A stretch of DNA of 64,000 nucleotides from Symsagittifera roscoffensis (lineage: Eukaryota; Xenacoelomorpha; Acoela; Convolutidae). Below are positions 50,281-60,910 of this stretch, in pieces. Every line of letters begins with the position of its first letter. The first letter of the stretch is position 1. The stretch spans positions 61,535,857 to 61,599,856 of the forward strand of contig NC_087067.1 of the NCBI RefSeq assembly GCF_963678635.1, in the 5' to 3' direction. The translations under genes were made by a program, and so were the position numbers. The notes under the pieces were generated by a model. That model was not told the origin of the DNA, made no database searches, and saw nothing but the letters and a program-made list of their open reading frames with translations.

Positions 50281-50950
50281 TTAATCGTTTGGTTGTGGTC
50301 CTGATAAGTTTATTTTATTAGTCAAACTTTCTTTTTCAATTAGGGGAAAAAGGTCTTTTTTGTGTGGTTGTTGTTTTATTTTCTTTTGTTGAGTATTATT
50401 TTTTATCCATTGTGAGCATGGAATTGGTTTAAATGTAGATGTACCTAATAAATCAACTTCATAGTGATCATTTTGGCAATCTAAATAGAATGGAAAATGT
50501 TGTAGATTGTCTATTTGTGATTGCTCAACGTCAGTTTTTACTGCATATTTACATTCTAATCGGGGTGATGTTTCATCTTTTGCAAAATAGAATTTGATAT
50601 TTTGTGGTATTTCAACTGTAGTTTTTCGTGTAAGTAGGTCAGGTGGAGTATTTCTACTTAATGTGTCTGGTAATGCAAGGTTTTTTCCTGCTGTCCTAAC
50701 TATAAGTAAGTTTGGGAATTTCATTAAGATAAACTGAATACTATAAACTCTTTGATTATGGTTTGATTTCTGCGTAAAAAGAAGTATAATTAGTTTGTGA
50801 TCTGTCAATATAATTGTTGGTTGTTTTGATCCAAGTATCAGAAATTCGTATTCTGTGAGTGTGTATTTTATAGCTGTACATTCTCTCATGAGAGTAGAGA
50901 GTCGTAGCTCGGCTTGCGTGAATCATCGTGAATTTGCTGATATGAGATTC
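50281..50950 (-). pseudogene. RNase H second half and linker
   Basis: Reads RECTAIKYTLTEYEFLILG, then IILTDHKLIILLFTQKS and the LALPDTLSRN motif that closes Ty3-type RNase H domains, followed by a linker toward integrase. It is separated from the first half by a stop or shift near 50,920. Confidence 0.8.
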
Positions 50951-51780
50951 ATTTTATTTGTTCCACTATGTGATTGTAATAATGCTGCGCCGATGCCAAA
51001 ATTTGAAGCATCGCACATTGCATAGAATGGTTGGTTTGGATCTGGAATTGTGTTCGAAATTTGTTCTGGTAAAAGTTTTTTAGTTTCTTCAAATCGTGTT
51101 TGATGTTCAGTGGTCCATTCAAAATTATTTTGTTGTATAAGGATGTTATAGAAAGGTCTTAAGTATAATTGCGTTTTGTAAACATATTTACTTAAGAAAT
51201 TCAACATTCCAAGGAATTCTTGGATTTTCTTTTTATTTGTAGGTGGTTGAAGTTTTTGAATTGCATCAATGCGTGATTTTAATGGAGTGATAGTGTTTCG
51301 TTCAATAATATGTCCTAGAAATTTAACTCGTGTTAAGAAGAAATGTGATTTATCTGGGGCTGCTTTCAGAATTTCGCATTGGAGTATTTGATGATATTGT
51401 TGTAAAACTGTAAACATTTCATCTTTAGTTTGTGAATGCATGAAAACATCGTCTAAGTATGTGATTGCATTTTTCTTGAGTATAAGTGGTCCAAAAATTT
51501 TACTCATGAAGGCTGAAAAAGCTGCTGGTCCTATGGATATTCCATAGAATAATCGATTAAATTCGTTTTGTTGATTTCCAGTAACGGATTGTGTTAATCG
51601 TCGTGACCATTAATCTAGTGGCATTTGATTGTAAGCACTGTTCATATCTGCGGTTGTGAAGTACTCACCATTTATCTTTGTTAAGATGACTTGGATTGGT
51701 TCAATGGGCCAATTACATTTTGATTCATCAATTAGTGAATTGAGATATCTAGCGTCTAAAGTCTTTTTAATGATTCTCCT
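50923..51780 (-). pseudogene. Reverse transcriptase core and RNase H start
   Basis: From about 51,780: LDARYLNSLIDES and TADMNSAYNQMPLD, then an in-frame TAA near 51,612; next FNRLFYGISIGPAAFS, the catalytic ITYLDDVF, KSHFFLTRVKFLGHII and IQEFLGMLNFLSKYV. RNase H begins with FYAMCDASNFGIGAALLQ. Order and motifs are those of Ty3/Gypsy (Metaviridae-type) pol. At least one nonsense change inactivates this copy. Confidence 0.85.
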
Positions 51781-51784
51781 TTAG

Positions 51785-52471
51785 CTAGAATGATAACTGG
51801 GTTGGTGAAGTTGTTGCTTTTGGGTTGTTCTTCCTTATTACCGGTGATATAGTTTCGTATTGTTCTAAAATATTGAGTAATCTATTTACTTTATCGTGTA
51901 AGTGAATCGGTACTTTACTTGCGCTTTGTTTTTTGAAAATTGCGTCAAGTTTTAATGGAAGATGTAGTGATGAAATAATTTTTCCAACGTCAAATTTTGA
52001 TGCTGCATAAACTATTGAGTACTTTAGTAGTTTAGCTAAGTTGTCAAATTCATTTTGTGTTATCTGAGAATGTTGGAAATTAAACATTGTTAAAAATTTT
52101 TGCTGTTCTTCTGTATAATTTGTTATATTAACTGTTGGTTTAAAATATGGTGTTTTTGTGAAGTAATCTGTATTTCTTTTTTCATTGCTTATTATATTAT
52201 TTATGGATAATTCTTCGTCAAGAATTGTTGAGTGACAAATATTTATTAGTTGTAATATATTATTTACTCGATATGCTACTTCATTTATAGGTGAAGTTGT
52301 AGCATTTGTTTCACAATATCCTAATAGTCCTAAGGGTAATGTTATTTGATATGGTGTCTTATTATACACGTGTAGTGAAATAATATCGGAATTTGTGTTT
52401 TTCAAGTATTTTATGGATGAGATTGTTATTCTGAAAAATTTGTGAATGGGTTTAAATTCGAAATCTGACAT
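51785..52471 (-). pseudogene. Pol region between protease and RT palm
   Basis: 228 open codons. The end, HLHDKVNRLLNILEQYETISPV, is the segment that in Ty3-like elements precedes the RT fingers. The upstream part (FFRITISSIKYL, ITLPLGLLGYCET) resembles the post-protease spacer. It is followed by a frame break before the RT core. Confidence 0.7.
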
Positions 52472-52936
52472 GAAAAGTTGTTGTTTGTTTTGATTTTTGT
52501 CATACTGATGAACTTGTTTTATTGAAAAGTTTTATACATTACCTGATAGCGGTTTCAGGTGTTTCCGTTCTTGATTATAAATAGGGTAGAATTTTGAGAA
52601 AAATGGTGGTTGTTTGTTTAATCTTTGAAAGAATGTTAGGGCTGTGTTTTTCATTCTTGTATATTTGTCTTTTATATGGATTTAACTATTTAAGATGTTT
52701 ATCGTTGGTATATATTTAGTTATAAACGGTATGCCAATGATATTGTGCTTGATATCAGTAATATGAAATGTTTGTTTAAATGATTTGTTCGAACTCTTAT
52801 TTTGTTCCATTGTTCTTGTGGGAACAAGGGATAGTTGGATTTTTCCATAATTTACTAAAGTTGATCCTTGTGCTGTTGCTAATTTACTAGCTGTTTTGAG
52901 AGGTGTTAAATTTGGATGCAGTGTTTTGATTTCATT
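52472..52936 (-). other. Decayed pol stretch between protease and RT spacer
   Basis: In the expected position for the end of the protease domain, but no frame stays open more than a few tens of codons. Probably mutated pol sequence. Confidence 0.4.
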
Positions 52937-53230
52937 CTATGTGTGAATATTAATGATATTTAATTCTGCTCCTGAGTCGATTAAAAAATCAATTTCAAGA
53001 TCTGGTGGTTGAAATTCTTTACTTCTTGGGCTCTCTAAGAGAAATGGAATTGTCCAAATTTTTATTCTTGGTTGTTGTTTTTGTATGTTTTGATACATAT
53101 GTTTTGTGTTTGAGCATTGTAGTTCGTCGTTTTTGTCAGGTTTAATTACAGTGTTAATTTCGTTTACTTCTTGTGTAGTTGGTGAATTATTATTTATGGG
53201 TCTAGTGTAATAATCATGAAGAAGTTCCAA
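52937..53230 (-). pseudogene. Retropepsin-like protease start
   Basis: The frame ends with FLIDSGAELNIINIHT, where DSGA is the aspartyl protease active-site motif of retroelements. It lies directly 3' of gag and 5' of RT, as expected. The domain is cut by a stop right after this motif. Confidence 0.72.
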
Positions 53231-53336
53231 TTGATTTTCGTATATGTGTGAACTGAAGGGTTGTTCATATATGATAGGTTCATAGTCGTTTTCGACTTAT
53301 CATATTTACTGAGATGGTATTATCTATATCTTTTTC

Positions 53337-54634
53337 AGTATCTGTTGATTCACAATTAATGTGGTTTAATTGTAGTTCGTTATTTTCTGTGTTATCAATA
53401 CCTGGCGGGTCTGAAGTTGTTTCTTCATTTGATTGTACTTGATTAATTTGTCTTTGACGCTTTGGTGTTTTGCTTCTGTATCTATGTTGAGAATCGGGGT
53501 AACGGCTATTATTCCTATGTTAAGATTGGGAATAATTTCTGTATCTATTGTTATAGCTTGAGTTTCGGTTCTGTGAATTACGTCGTGATCTGTTTTGGCA
53601 GTTATCATTGGGTCTTTGATAGTTTGATCTATTGTATGAATTGTTTCTTGGTCTGTTGTTTGGATAGTTCTGATTTCGATTGTTTGATTAACTTCTATTC
53701 CTATTGTTAGAATAGTTTCTATTTCTATTGTATGATGAATTTCGTGATCTATTGTTGGAATAGTGTCAATTCCTTCAGTGTGATTAGGAATTGGTATCAG
53801 AAACATTTCTGTATGACTTCGATCGTGAATAATTATTTCGATATTGATTATTATAACTATTTGATCGACTATATCTATTTTGTGAGGAATTTCTTGAATT
53901 TCTTTGTTCTGGTTATCTACCTCTATAACTTGAGTTATATGGTGATTGGTTTCTTGAGTAATTCGAGTTGCCTGGAAGTAGTTTTCCAGAGCTGTTATTA
54001 CTGTGTATGTTTTTGTTTGGTAGGTTTTGATCTTTTTTCATGTACTGGTAGAATGATTTATTTGGTTCTGTGCTTTTGAGGTTTATTCTGATTATCTTGT
54101 TGTTTTTGTCTACATTCGGCAATACTGTGTCCGTATCTTGGCAATAATTACACCATTTTTTGAAAGATGTTTTACCTTTAAAGTTTGGGTTCTTTTCACA
54201 GATGTTTAGAATTTCAGTGATTTTTTCTGTCAGATCTATATCTGATTCTTGTGTGTTATTTATATGTGTAGTATTTGTTTCGATCCGATTAACATACTGT
54301 AGTTTTAGATTTTCTGTTTCTTCAAGTTTCATTGTGATTTCTGTCTGTTCTAGTTTATCTACTAATTTTCTAAAATCTAAATCTGGTTCTCGGATTGAAG
54401 AAGGATGAGATGCTCTCTTTTTTATAGCTTTTTTCCTTAGTTGAGATGTAAAAGTCATCATTAAAATTTCTGTCATCTTTGTGTTTTTGTAATCATGTGT
54501 ATTGAGTGAATATGCTTTTCGAACTAATGTTTCGATTCTAAGTGCCAATTGTTTAATTGTTTCATTTGGTAATCTGCGAATTTCGTTGCATAAAACTCTT
54601 TGATGCTGTTTGTTTCTTTCAGGATCAATCACTT
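53337..54634 (-). pseudogene. Gag middle/NC region, tandem unit 3
   Basis: About 1.30 kb. Begins at DPERNKQHQRVLC, continues through FRKLVDKLEQTEITM and an Asn/Ser/Arg-rich nucleocapsid tail (SRNQSPYNSSYRGR). The zinc knuckle is damaged by a shift (CNYCQDTDTV). The Ile/Thr-rich open frame at 53,806-53,366 is, in my reading, only a shifted reading of the Asn/Arg/Ser-rich tail, which has stops in its own frame. Confidence 0.72.
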
Positions 54635-55932
54635 TCAGTATCTGTTGATTCACAATTAATGTGGTTTAATTGTAGTTCGTTATTTTCTGTGTTATCAATA
54701 CCTGGCGGGTCTGAAGTTGTTTCTTCATTTGATTGTACTTGATTAATTTGTCTTTGATGCTTTGGTGTTTTGCTTCTGTATCTATGTTGAGAATCGGGGT
54801 AACGGCTATTATTCCTATGTTATGATTGGGAATAGTTTCTGTATCTATTGTTATAGCTTGAGTTTCGGTTCTGTGAATTATGTCGTGATCTGTTTTGGTA
54901 GTTATCATTGGGTCTTTGATAGTTTGATCTATTGTATGAGTTTTTTCTTGGTCTGTTGTTTGGATAGTTCTGATTTCGATTGTTTGATTAACTTCTATTC
55001 CTATTGTTAGAATTGTTTCTATTTCTATTGTATGATGAATTTCGTGATCTATTATTGGAATAGTGTCTATTCCTTCAGCGTGATTAGGAATTGGTATCAA
55101 ACATTTCTGTTTGAATTCGATCGTGAATAATTATTTCGATATTGATTATTATAACTATTTGATCGACTATATCTATTTTGTGAGGTATTTCTTGAATTTC
55201 TTTGTTCTGGTGATCTACCTCTATAACTTGAGTTATATGGTGATTGGTTTCCTGAGTAATTCGAGTTGCCTGGAAGTGGTTTTCCAGAGCTGTTATTACT
55301 GTGTATGTTTTTGTTTGGCAGGTTTTGATCTTTTTTCATGTACTGGTAGAATGATTTATTTGGTTCTGTGCTTTTGAGGTTTATTCTGATTATCTTGTTG
55401 TTTTTGTCTACATTCGGCAATACTGTGTCCGTATCTTCGGCAATAATTACACCATTTTTGAAAGATGGTTTACCTTTAAAGTTTGGGTTCTTTTCACAGA
55501 TGTTTAGAATTTCAGTGATTTTTTCTGTCAGATCTATATCTGATTCTTGTGTGTTATTTATATGTGTAGTATTTGTTTCGATCCGATTAACATACTGTAG
55601 TTTTAGATTTTCTGTTTCTTCAAGTTTCATTGTGATTTCTGTCTGTTCTAGTTTATCTACTAATTTTCTAAAATCTAAATCTGGTTCTCGGATTGAAGAA
55701 GGATGAGATGCTCTCTTTTTTATAGCTTTTTTCCTTAGTTGAGATGTAAAAGTCATCATTAAAATTTCTGTCATCTTTGTGTTTTTGTAATCATGTGTAT
55801 TGAGTGAATATGCTTTTCGAACTAATGTTTCGATTCTAAGTGCCAATTGTTTAATTGTTTCATTTGGTAATCTGCGAATTTCGTTGCATAAAACTCTTTG
55901 ATGCTGTTTGTTTCTTTCAGGATCAATCACTT
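54635..55932 (-). pseudogene. Gag middle/NC region, tandem unit 2
   Basis: Copy of the neighbouring unit; period 1,298 bp from the recurring ttcaggatcaatcac junction (54,621 and 55,919). The open frame 55,951-55,097 starts at the junction with MNQQILKVIDPERNK and reads through the nucleocapsid tail, with the knuckle out of frame. High identity to units 1 and 3. Confidence 0.75.
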
Positions 55933-57225
55933 TCAGTATCTGTTGATTCACAATTAATGTGGTTTAATTGTAGTTCGTTATTTTCTGTGTTATCAATACC
56001 TGGCGGGTCTGAAGTTGTTTCTTCATTTGATTGTACTTGATTAATTTGTCTTTGATGCTTTGGTGTTTTGCTTCTGTATCTATGTTGAGAATCGGGGTAA
56101 CGGCTATTATTCCTATGTTAAGATTGGGAATAGTTTCTGTATCTATTGTTATAGCTTGAGTTTCGGTTCTGTGAATTATGTCGTGATCTGTTTTGCTAGT
56201 TATATTTGGGTCTTTGATAGTTTGATCTATTGTATGAATTTTTTCTTGGTCTGTTGTTTGGATAGTTCTGATTTCGATTGTTTGATTAACTTCTATTCCT
56301 ATTGTTAGAATTGTTTCTATTTCTATTGTATGATGAATTTCGTGATCTATTGTTGGAATAGTGTCGATTCCTTCAGTGTGATTAGGAATTGGTATCAGAA
56401 ACATTTCTGTTTCAATTCGATCGTGAATAATTATTTCGATATTGATTATGATAACTATTTGATCGACTATATCTATTTTGTGAGGTATTTCTTGAATTTC
56501 TTTGTTCTGGTGATCTACCTCTATAACTTGAGTTATATGGTGATTGGTTTCTTGAGTAATTCGAGTTGCCTGGAAGTGGTTTTCCAGAGCTGTTATTACT
56601 GTGTATGTTTTTGTTTGGTAGGTTTTGATCTTTTTTCATGTACTGGTAGAATGATTTATTTGGTTCTGTGCTTTTGAGGTTTATTCTGATTATCTTGTTG
56701 TTTTTGTCTACATTCGGCAATATTGTGTCCGTATCTTCGGCAATAATTACACAATTTTTTGAAAGATGGTTTACCTTTAAAGTTTGGGTTCTTTTCACAG
56801 ATGTTTAGAATTTCACTGATTTTTTCTGTCAGATCTATATCTGATTCTTTTATGTTATTTATATGTGTAGTATTTGTTTCGATCCGATTAACATACTGTA
56901 GTTTTAGATTTTCTGTTTCTTCAAGTTTCATTGTGATTTCTGTCTGTTCTAGTTTATCTACTAATTTTCTAAATTATAAATCTGGTTCTCGGATTAAAGA
57001 AGGATGAGATGCTCTCTTTTTTATAGCTATTTTCCTTAGTTGAGATGTTAAAGTCATCATTAAAGTTTCTGTCATCTTTGTGTTTTTGTAATCATGTGTA
57101 TTGAGTGAATATGCTTTTCGAACTAGTGTTTCGATTCTAAGTGCCAATTGTTTAATTGTTTCATTTGGTAATCTGCGAGTTTCGTTGCATAAAATTCTTT
57201 GATGCTGTTTGTTTCTTTCAGGATC
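55933..57225 (-). pseudogene. Gag middle/NC region, tandem unit 1, zinc knuckle readable
   Basis: This copy reads the CCHC knuckle CNYCRRYGHNIAEC in frame (56,931-56,656), which fixes the identity of the domain. Upstream it joins the true Gag N-terminal part at FDPERNKQH. Small shifts and stops occur, for example near 56,975. Confidence 0.78.
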
Positions 57226-57834
57226 AAACATTTTTGAGAATTCTTGTGTGAATCTTTTCCAATCTGATTTTATTTATATGGGTAGTACTGAAAACCATTT
57301 TTGAGCTGCGCCATCTAGTGTCGTTTGTATTAACGCTGTGCGTCTATGTATCCAATTTTGATGGAGTGGCGTATTGATTGGCTCAGGTCCTATATTTAAG
57401 ATTAAATTTGCTGTGACTGCATTTAGATAATCTTCTACTGAATATTCAGGGTCTGTTCCTGTAAATACCATTAATGGTTTATTGGATGTTATTGACGATA
57501 CTCCCTTTAGGTGTGGATTCGTCGTCATTTGGAGTGATTCTGCGGCGTTTGGTATTTGCGAGAAATTTGTAAGTTGATTTTTTGTTATTTCATGTTGTTG
57601 ATAATATGGTTGCGGTATTTCATTTTGCATTTGAGTTGGTTGATAAGAATGCACAGTCATTGGGATTTGTGATTGTATAGGTTGAAAAGATTGTGTGTTA
57701 ATTGGGTTCTGTATATGCATTGGTTGTTGACTCTGTATATTTGCTTGGTTTTGTGGGTAAATCTTCACATTTTGGGATGGTTGAGAGTAGTATATGAGTG
57801 AGCTGATCAGGGGGGGGGGGGGGGGGGGGGGGGG
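57226..57834 (-). pseudogene. Gag N-terminal part of the Ty3-like element
   Basis: Pro/Gln/Asn-rich N terminus (IQSQQPMHIQNPINTQSF), then the capsid-like segment FTGTDPEYSVEDYLNAV and DGAAQKWFSVLPI. A Glu codon present in the second copy (63,535 region) is TAA here at 57,274. The apparent poly-Pro start comes from translating a G25 run at 57,810-57,834 and is not a real start. Confidence 0.72.
57810..57834. repeat. G25 homopolymer at the gag/Polinton border
   Basis: Uninterrupted run of 25 G on the plus strand. Shorter G12-13 runs occur at 42,050-42,062, 43,722-43,734 and 46,900-46,911 in the same element. Length in an assembly is unreliable for such runs. Confidence 0.9.
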
Positions 57835-58730
57835 TTTGCGGACTCCCATGTATTAACATAGGCTATAGAGTATCCGGTCCGCAGTCTATGTATTAAGATA
57901 GGTTATAGATTTTCCAATGTATTAGGACAGGGAATAGGTTTCCCAATGTATTAAGATACGAGGTTTCAGATGGTAAGTTTCAGAAAATCTTTTGGCGCCC
58001 GAATTTTTCGAGTTCGATTTTGCCAATACTTGCGTTTCTTAGCCGACTTCTACGATTTGTGATATGTAAGGACTATCTTTTCTTACAAAAATTCGGTATG
58101 GTAAGTTTCAGAAGGTAAGTTTCAGAAAATTTTTTGAAAATTTTTTAAGTTTTATTTGCAAATACATTTTTATCTTGAAAAAACAATTTTATATTAAAAA
58201 ATTGAAAAAAATTTTTTGGATGGTAAGTTTCAGATGGTAAGTTTCGACGAAAATTAAGTTTCGATTTAGAGTATGGGATCATAAACTAATATATCACAGA
58301 ATATTTTTTTTCTCGAAAGAATCTTTTAAATTCTTATTTCATGTTATTTATTTTCCCTCAGGTTATCTGGGGAAAAATGTCAAGAGGGAATTATCTTTGA
58401 CAGGTTAGTTATTCCGTTCCACGGGATATCAGGATAATCTTGACAGCTCCTCACGGTTGATTACTTTTATATCCCACTTAATCTTTTTCCCCCAGGTTAT
58501 CTGGAGAACGGATGACAGGTTCATTACACTTATTAATTTTATGACTTATTTGATCTTTTTTCACTTAATTATCTCATTTATTTTTACCTCAACTGGTTTA
58601 TTTATTCTGTCATATATCTAGCTACAATTCATTTCAGTTCTCTTTCATCACTTTGTCTTTAATCTTTAAAAAATTCTTTGAAATTTCCAAATTTTCCAAA
58701 AAATTATCATCCAAATTTATCAATTGCTCT
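57835..58730. other. Non-coding end region of the Polinton fragment with short repeats
   Basis: 57,849-57,960 holds four variants of atgtattaagatagg. 57,970-58,250 holds five copies of ggtaagtttcag or close variants. 58,370-58,520 holds two ggttatctgg-gaa-g blocks. No ORF of note. It may be the terminal non-coding part of the Polinton, but no matching inverted end is in the window. Confidence 0.45.
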
Positions 58731-58735
58731 GCCAC

Positions 58736-58833
58736 GGTTAAAGTTTACACTGAGAAAAACATAGTATCATATTTTTTTTGGTTCTGATATTTTTGTATAA
58801 TAATTTTTCCATCTTTCTCAGAGTAAACTTTTA
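58736..58833. repeat. Small inverted repeat, possible mini-MITE
   Basis: aaagtttacactgagaaa (near 58,739-58,756) is mirrored by tttctcagagtaaacttt (near 58,814-58,832), enclosing about 60 bp of T-rich DNA. The 18-bp arms have one mismatch. Confidence 0.55.
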
Positions 58834-58851
58834 AGAAAATTATACAATTTA

Positions 58852-58992
58852 CTAGAAGTTGGTTACAATTTTCGTAAATTTATCTACTCTATCGTTAATT
58901 CTTTCAATTGGGGGACTACAGCATCCATATTCCATAATCATTCTCCGTATTTCATCAAAGGGTGAGTTGCTAAGATGCTTTTTGTAAAAAAA
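58852..58992 (-). other. Short ORF downstream of the Polinton protease
   Basis: On the minus strand a frame of about 45 codons (HLSNSPFDEIRRMIMEYG...) ends at TAG (58,852-58,854). It lies 100 bp past the protease stop on the same strand. It could be a last exon of the protease transcript or a fragment of another Polinton gene; no family recognised. Confidence 0.3.
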
Positions 58993-59092
58993 TTTAAAGA
59001 GTTTAAAAAGTTAAATTACAAATAATCAAACAATTCACTATATCGTATAGTAAAATTACTGCAAAAATTTACACTTACAAAAAAAATCACTT

Positions 59093-59725
59093 TTACATAA
59101 AACTACTGATAAAATTCAAAACATACACATCATGAACATTATTCAAGTTCTTCTGGAAGAATTTAAAAAGGAGAAATGCTGAATAAATTGCGTAAAAACC
59201 ACACAAATTATCAGTTTTTTGTAGCTTTCGAGGAACCATTCGTCGAAACTTTTTTGTCAAAAAAGAGTAAGTTGATCTCTTTCTTCCCAAAGAATCAGCA
59301 AAGTAGTAGCTTTTATCCAGTCGAGGAATCATAATCCAGTGTTCTCCTCTATCATTGCTTGGGGCTGAGTTAATAATTGCAAAAGAGTATTTTGTTAGTT
59401 GAGGTACTGTGTCAGAAGGGTATGATCCCATGTACTTGAACCTGAGCTCTGGAATTCTTTCAATAATTTGCAAAAGAGAAAAATTATTCATCTTTGCAAT
59501 TGTAGGCTGATTTACAACTAAAAAAGAAATTGATAGTTTGATAGTGTACTTTAGGATAAAAAAGAAAAAAAAGAATAATGACTTACACACATTTAGGAAT
59601 TGAATCAACAAAGTCCCATACACAAACCTTATGTAATGGGCAAAATTTATTGAACACTGTTTTACAGTCTAGGTTGAAGAAGTGTCTCGGGTTTTCAACT
59701 AAACAGCATTCCTTCTCTAATTTTT
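59093..59725 (-). CDS. PRO: Polinton/Maverick adenain-like cysteine protease, probably two exons
   Basis: The open frame 59,623-59,093 gives the catalytic set of adenovirus-type proteases in order: His in GEHWIM (residue 95 of that frame), Asp in YYFADSLG (110), Gln in KLQKTDN (135) and Cys in NLCGFYAIY (141). MGSYPSDTVP before it is typical of the family. The Phe-rich stretch near the frame start is better read as a 69-nt intron (donor gtaagt at 59,586-59,581, acceptor ttttttag ending at 59,518), because the frame extends upstream as VWDFVDSIPKCV to about 59,725. It processes virion proteins in Polinton relatives. Close to the usual size; no break seen in the catalytic part. Confidence 0.85.
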
Positions 59726-59840
59726 TTTAGAGCTTTAGATCTGAAGAAAAACAATATAGATAGTACAGAGATAATAACAAAGAAAAGTCCCAAAAAAGTT
59801 TAAATATTTTTTTTTATTGGAACCTGAAAACTCAAAAAAA

Positions 59841-60910
59841 TTAAACATTTTTAGCGACTGTTCCGAATTTGTCAATTTGAATATTTGATAGTCTTTCTCC
59901 CAAGACTATCACTTCCATTACTTGCTCCAAGGGAAATTGGAAAACCATTTCTAATCTCAAGCTTTCTCCACTAAGTTCTGGATAATTCAAGTGTTCAGCG
60001 GCATCCTGTAGTGAAGTCAAGTCGAAAACTAGAATATAGTGATTTCGAAAATCTTCCATAGGAAGAGCTGGAAAATCTTCGTTAAACTGCATTGCTTTCA
60101 TTGTTGTAACATAGGGTCGACAAGGAGAACTTGTATCTAATGAAATAATTGCTCTTCCACCCCGAATAATTCTAAGCTCTCTCAAATGAAATTGTTGATA
60201 ATTGAAAGGATTTTCATAAAAAGATCCGGCAACAGCCGAATTTGTATTCATTGCAACAGCTATCCTTCTGATTGGGGCATTATTGAAAACATTTTCCTGA
60301 ATAAACTGGTTTTGACGAGATGGAATGATAAAGGTTCTTGCTATAGTTTCCATGTAATTGTAATGAGCAGGTTCCCTTTCCAGATTCCATTGCAAATATT
60401 GATGATTAGGTTCAGCTACTAAAATTCTTCTTGTAAACAGTGAACAGTCAACTATTTTCAGACTGACATTTGGATTATCAGATAACATGTAAAAATTAGG
60501 TCTAGCTCGAATAAGTTTAATTCGAACTTTGGTATTTGGTAGCAACAGTTTTTCGCAAGTAAACAAATCAATGGCGAGCCTCCCATAGAGTGAAAAAATA
60601 ATCCCTGTTCCTAAGGAATTTGCTCTATCAGTGAATGGATACATATCAAATGCATCAGGATTTTCTTCAAAACTGTATCCATGACAAGCAAGAATTCCTT
60701 TATTACTCACTGCTGACGAGTTAAATTCGTTCGATATCTGTGCCTTATGAGGATATAACCCATTGGCATTGTAAACCATTGTATTGTTAAAATAAACTTC
60801 ACAGTTGGAGAATAGAGAATGTAGTAGATTGCTTACATAAATTAAGTAAGTTTGTGGTTCCTCATCTGAATCTTCCTCCGATTTTGCTTTATGTTCTGCT
60901 TTATGTTCTG
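59841..60910 (-). pseudogene. MCP: Polinton/Maverick major capsid protein, N-terminally truncated
   Basis: 312 codons from the first Met at 60,779, but the frame is open further back to 60,910, where it meets retrotransposon gag sequence. Matches the double-jelly-roll capsid family annotated in many animal genomes as F54H12.2-like: LYGRLAIDLF, KVRIKLIRARPNFYM, SRQNQFIQENVFNNAP and HYILVFDLTSLQDA. The C terminus ends normally (IDKFGTVAKNV). It lies 115 bp upstream of the protease gene region on the same strand. Family length is greater, so the N-terminal part is missing at the junction. Confidence 0.85.

Noticed and set aside
53366-53806. Ile/Thr-rich 146-codon frames repeated in each gag unit
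   Set aside because: They are shifted readings of an Asn/Arg/Ser-rich nucleocapsid tail whose own frame resembles the neighbouring gag sequence but has stops. Opposite-strand Tyr/Phe/Cys-rich frames are shadows too.
57274-57849. Start codon and poly-Pro N terminus for gag at 57,849
   Set aside because: The poly-Pro is the translation of the G25 homopolymer, and the Met lies in the foreign flank beyond it.
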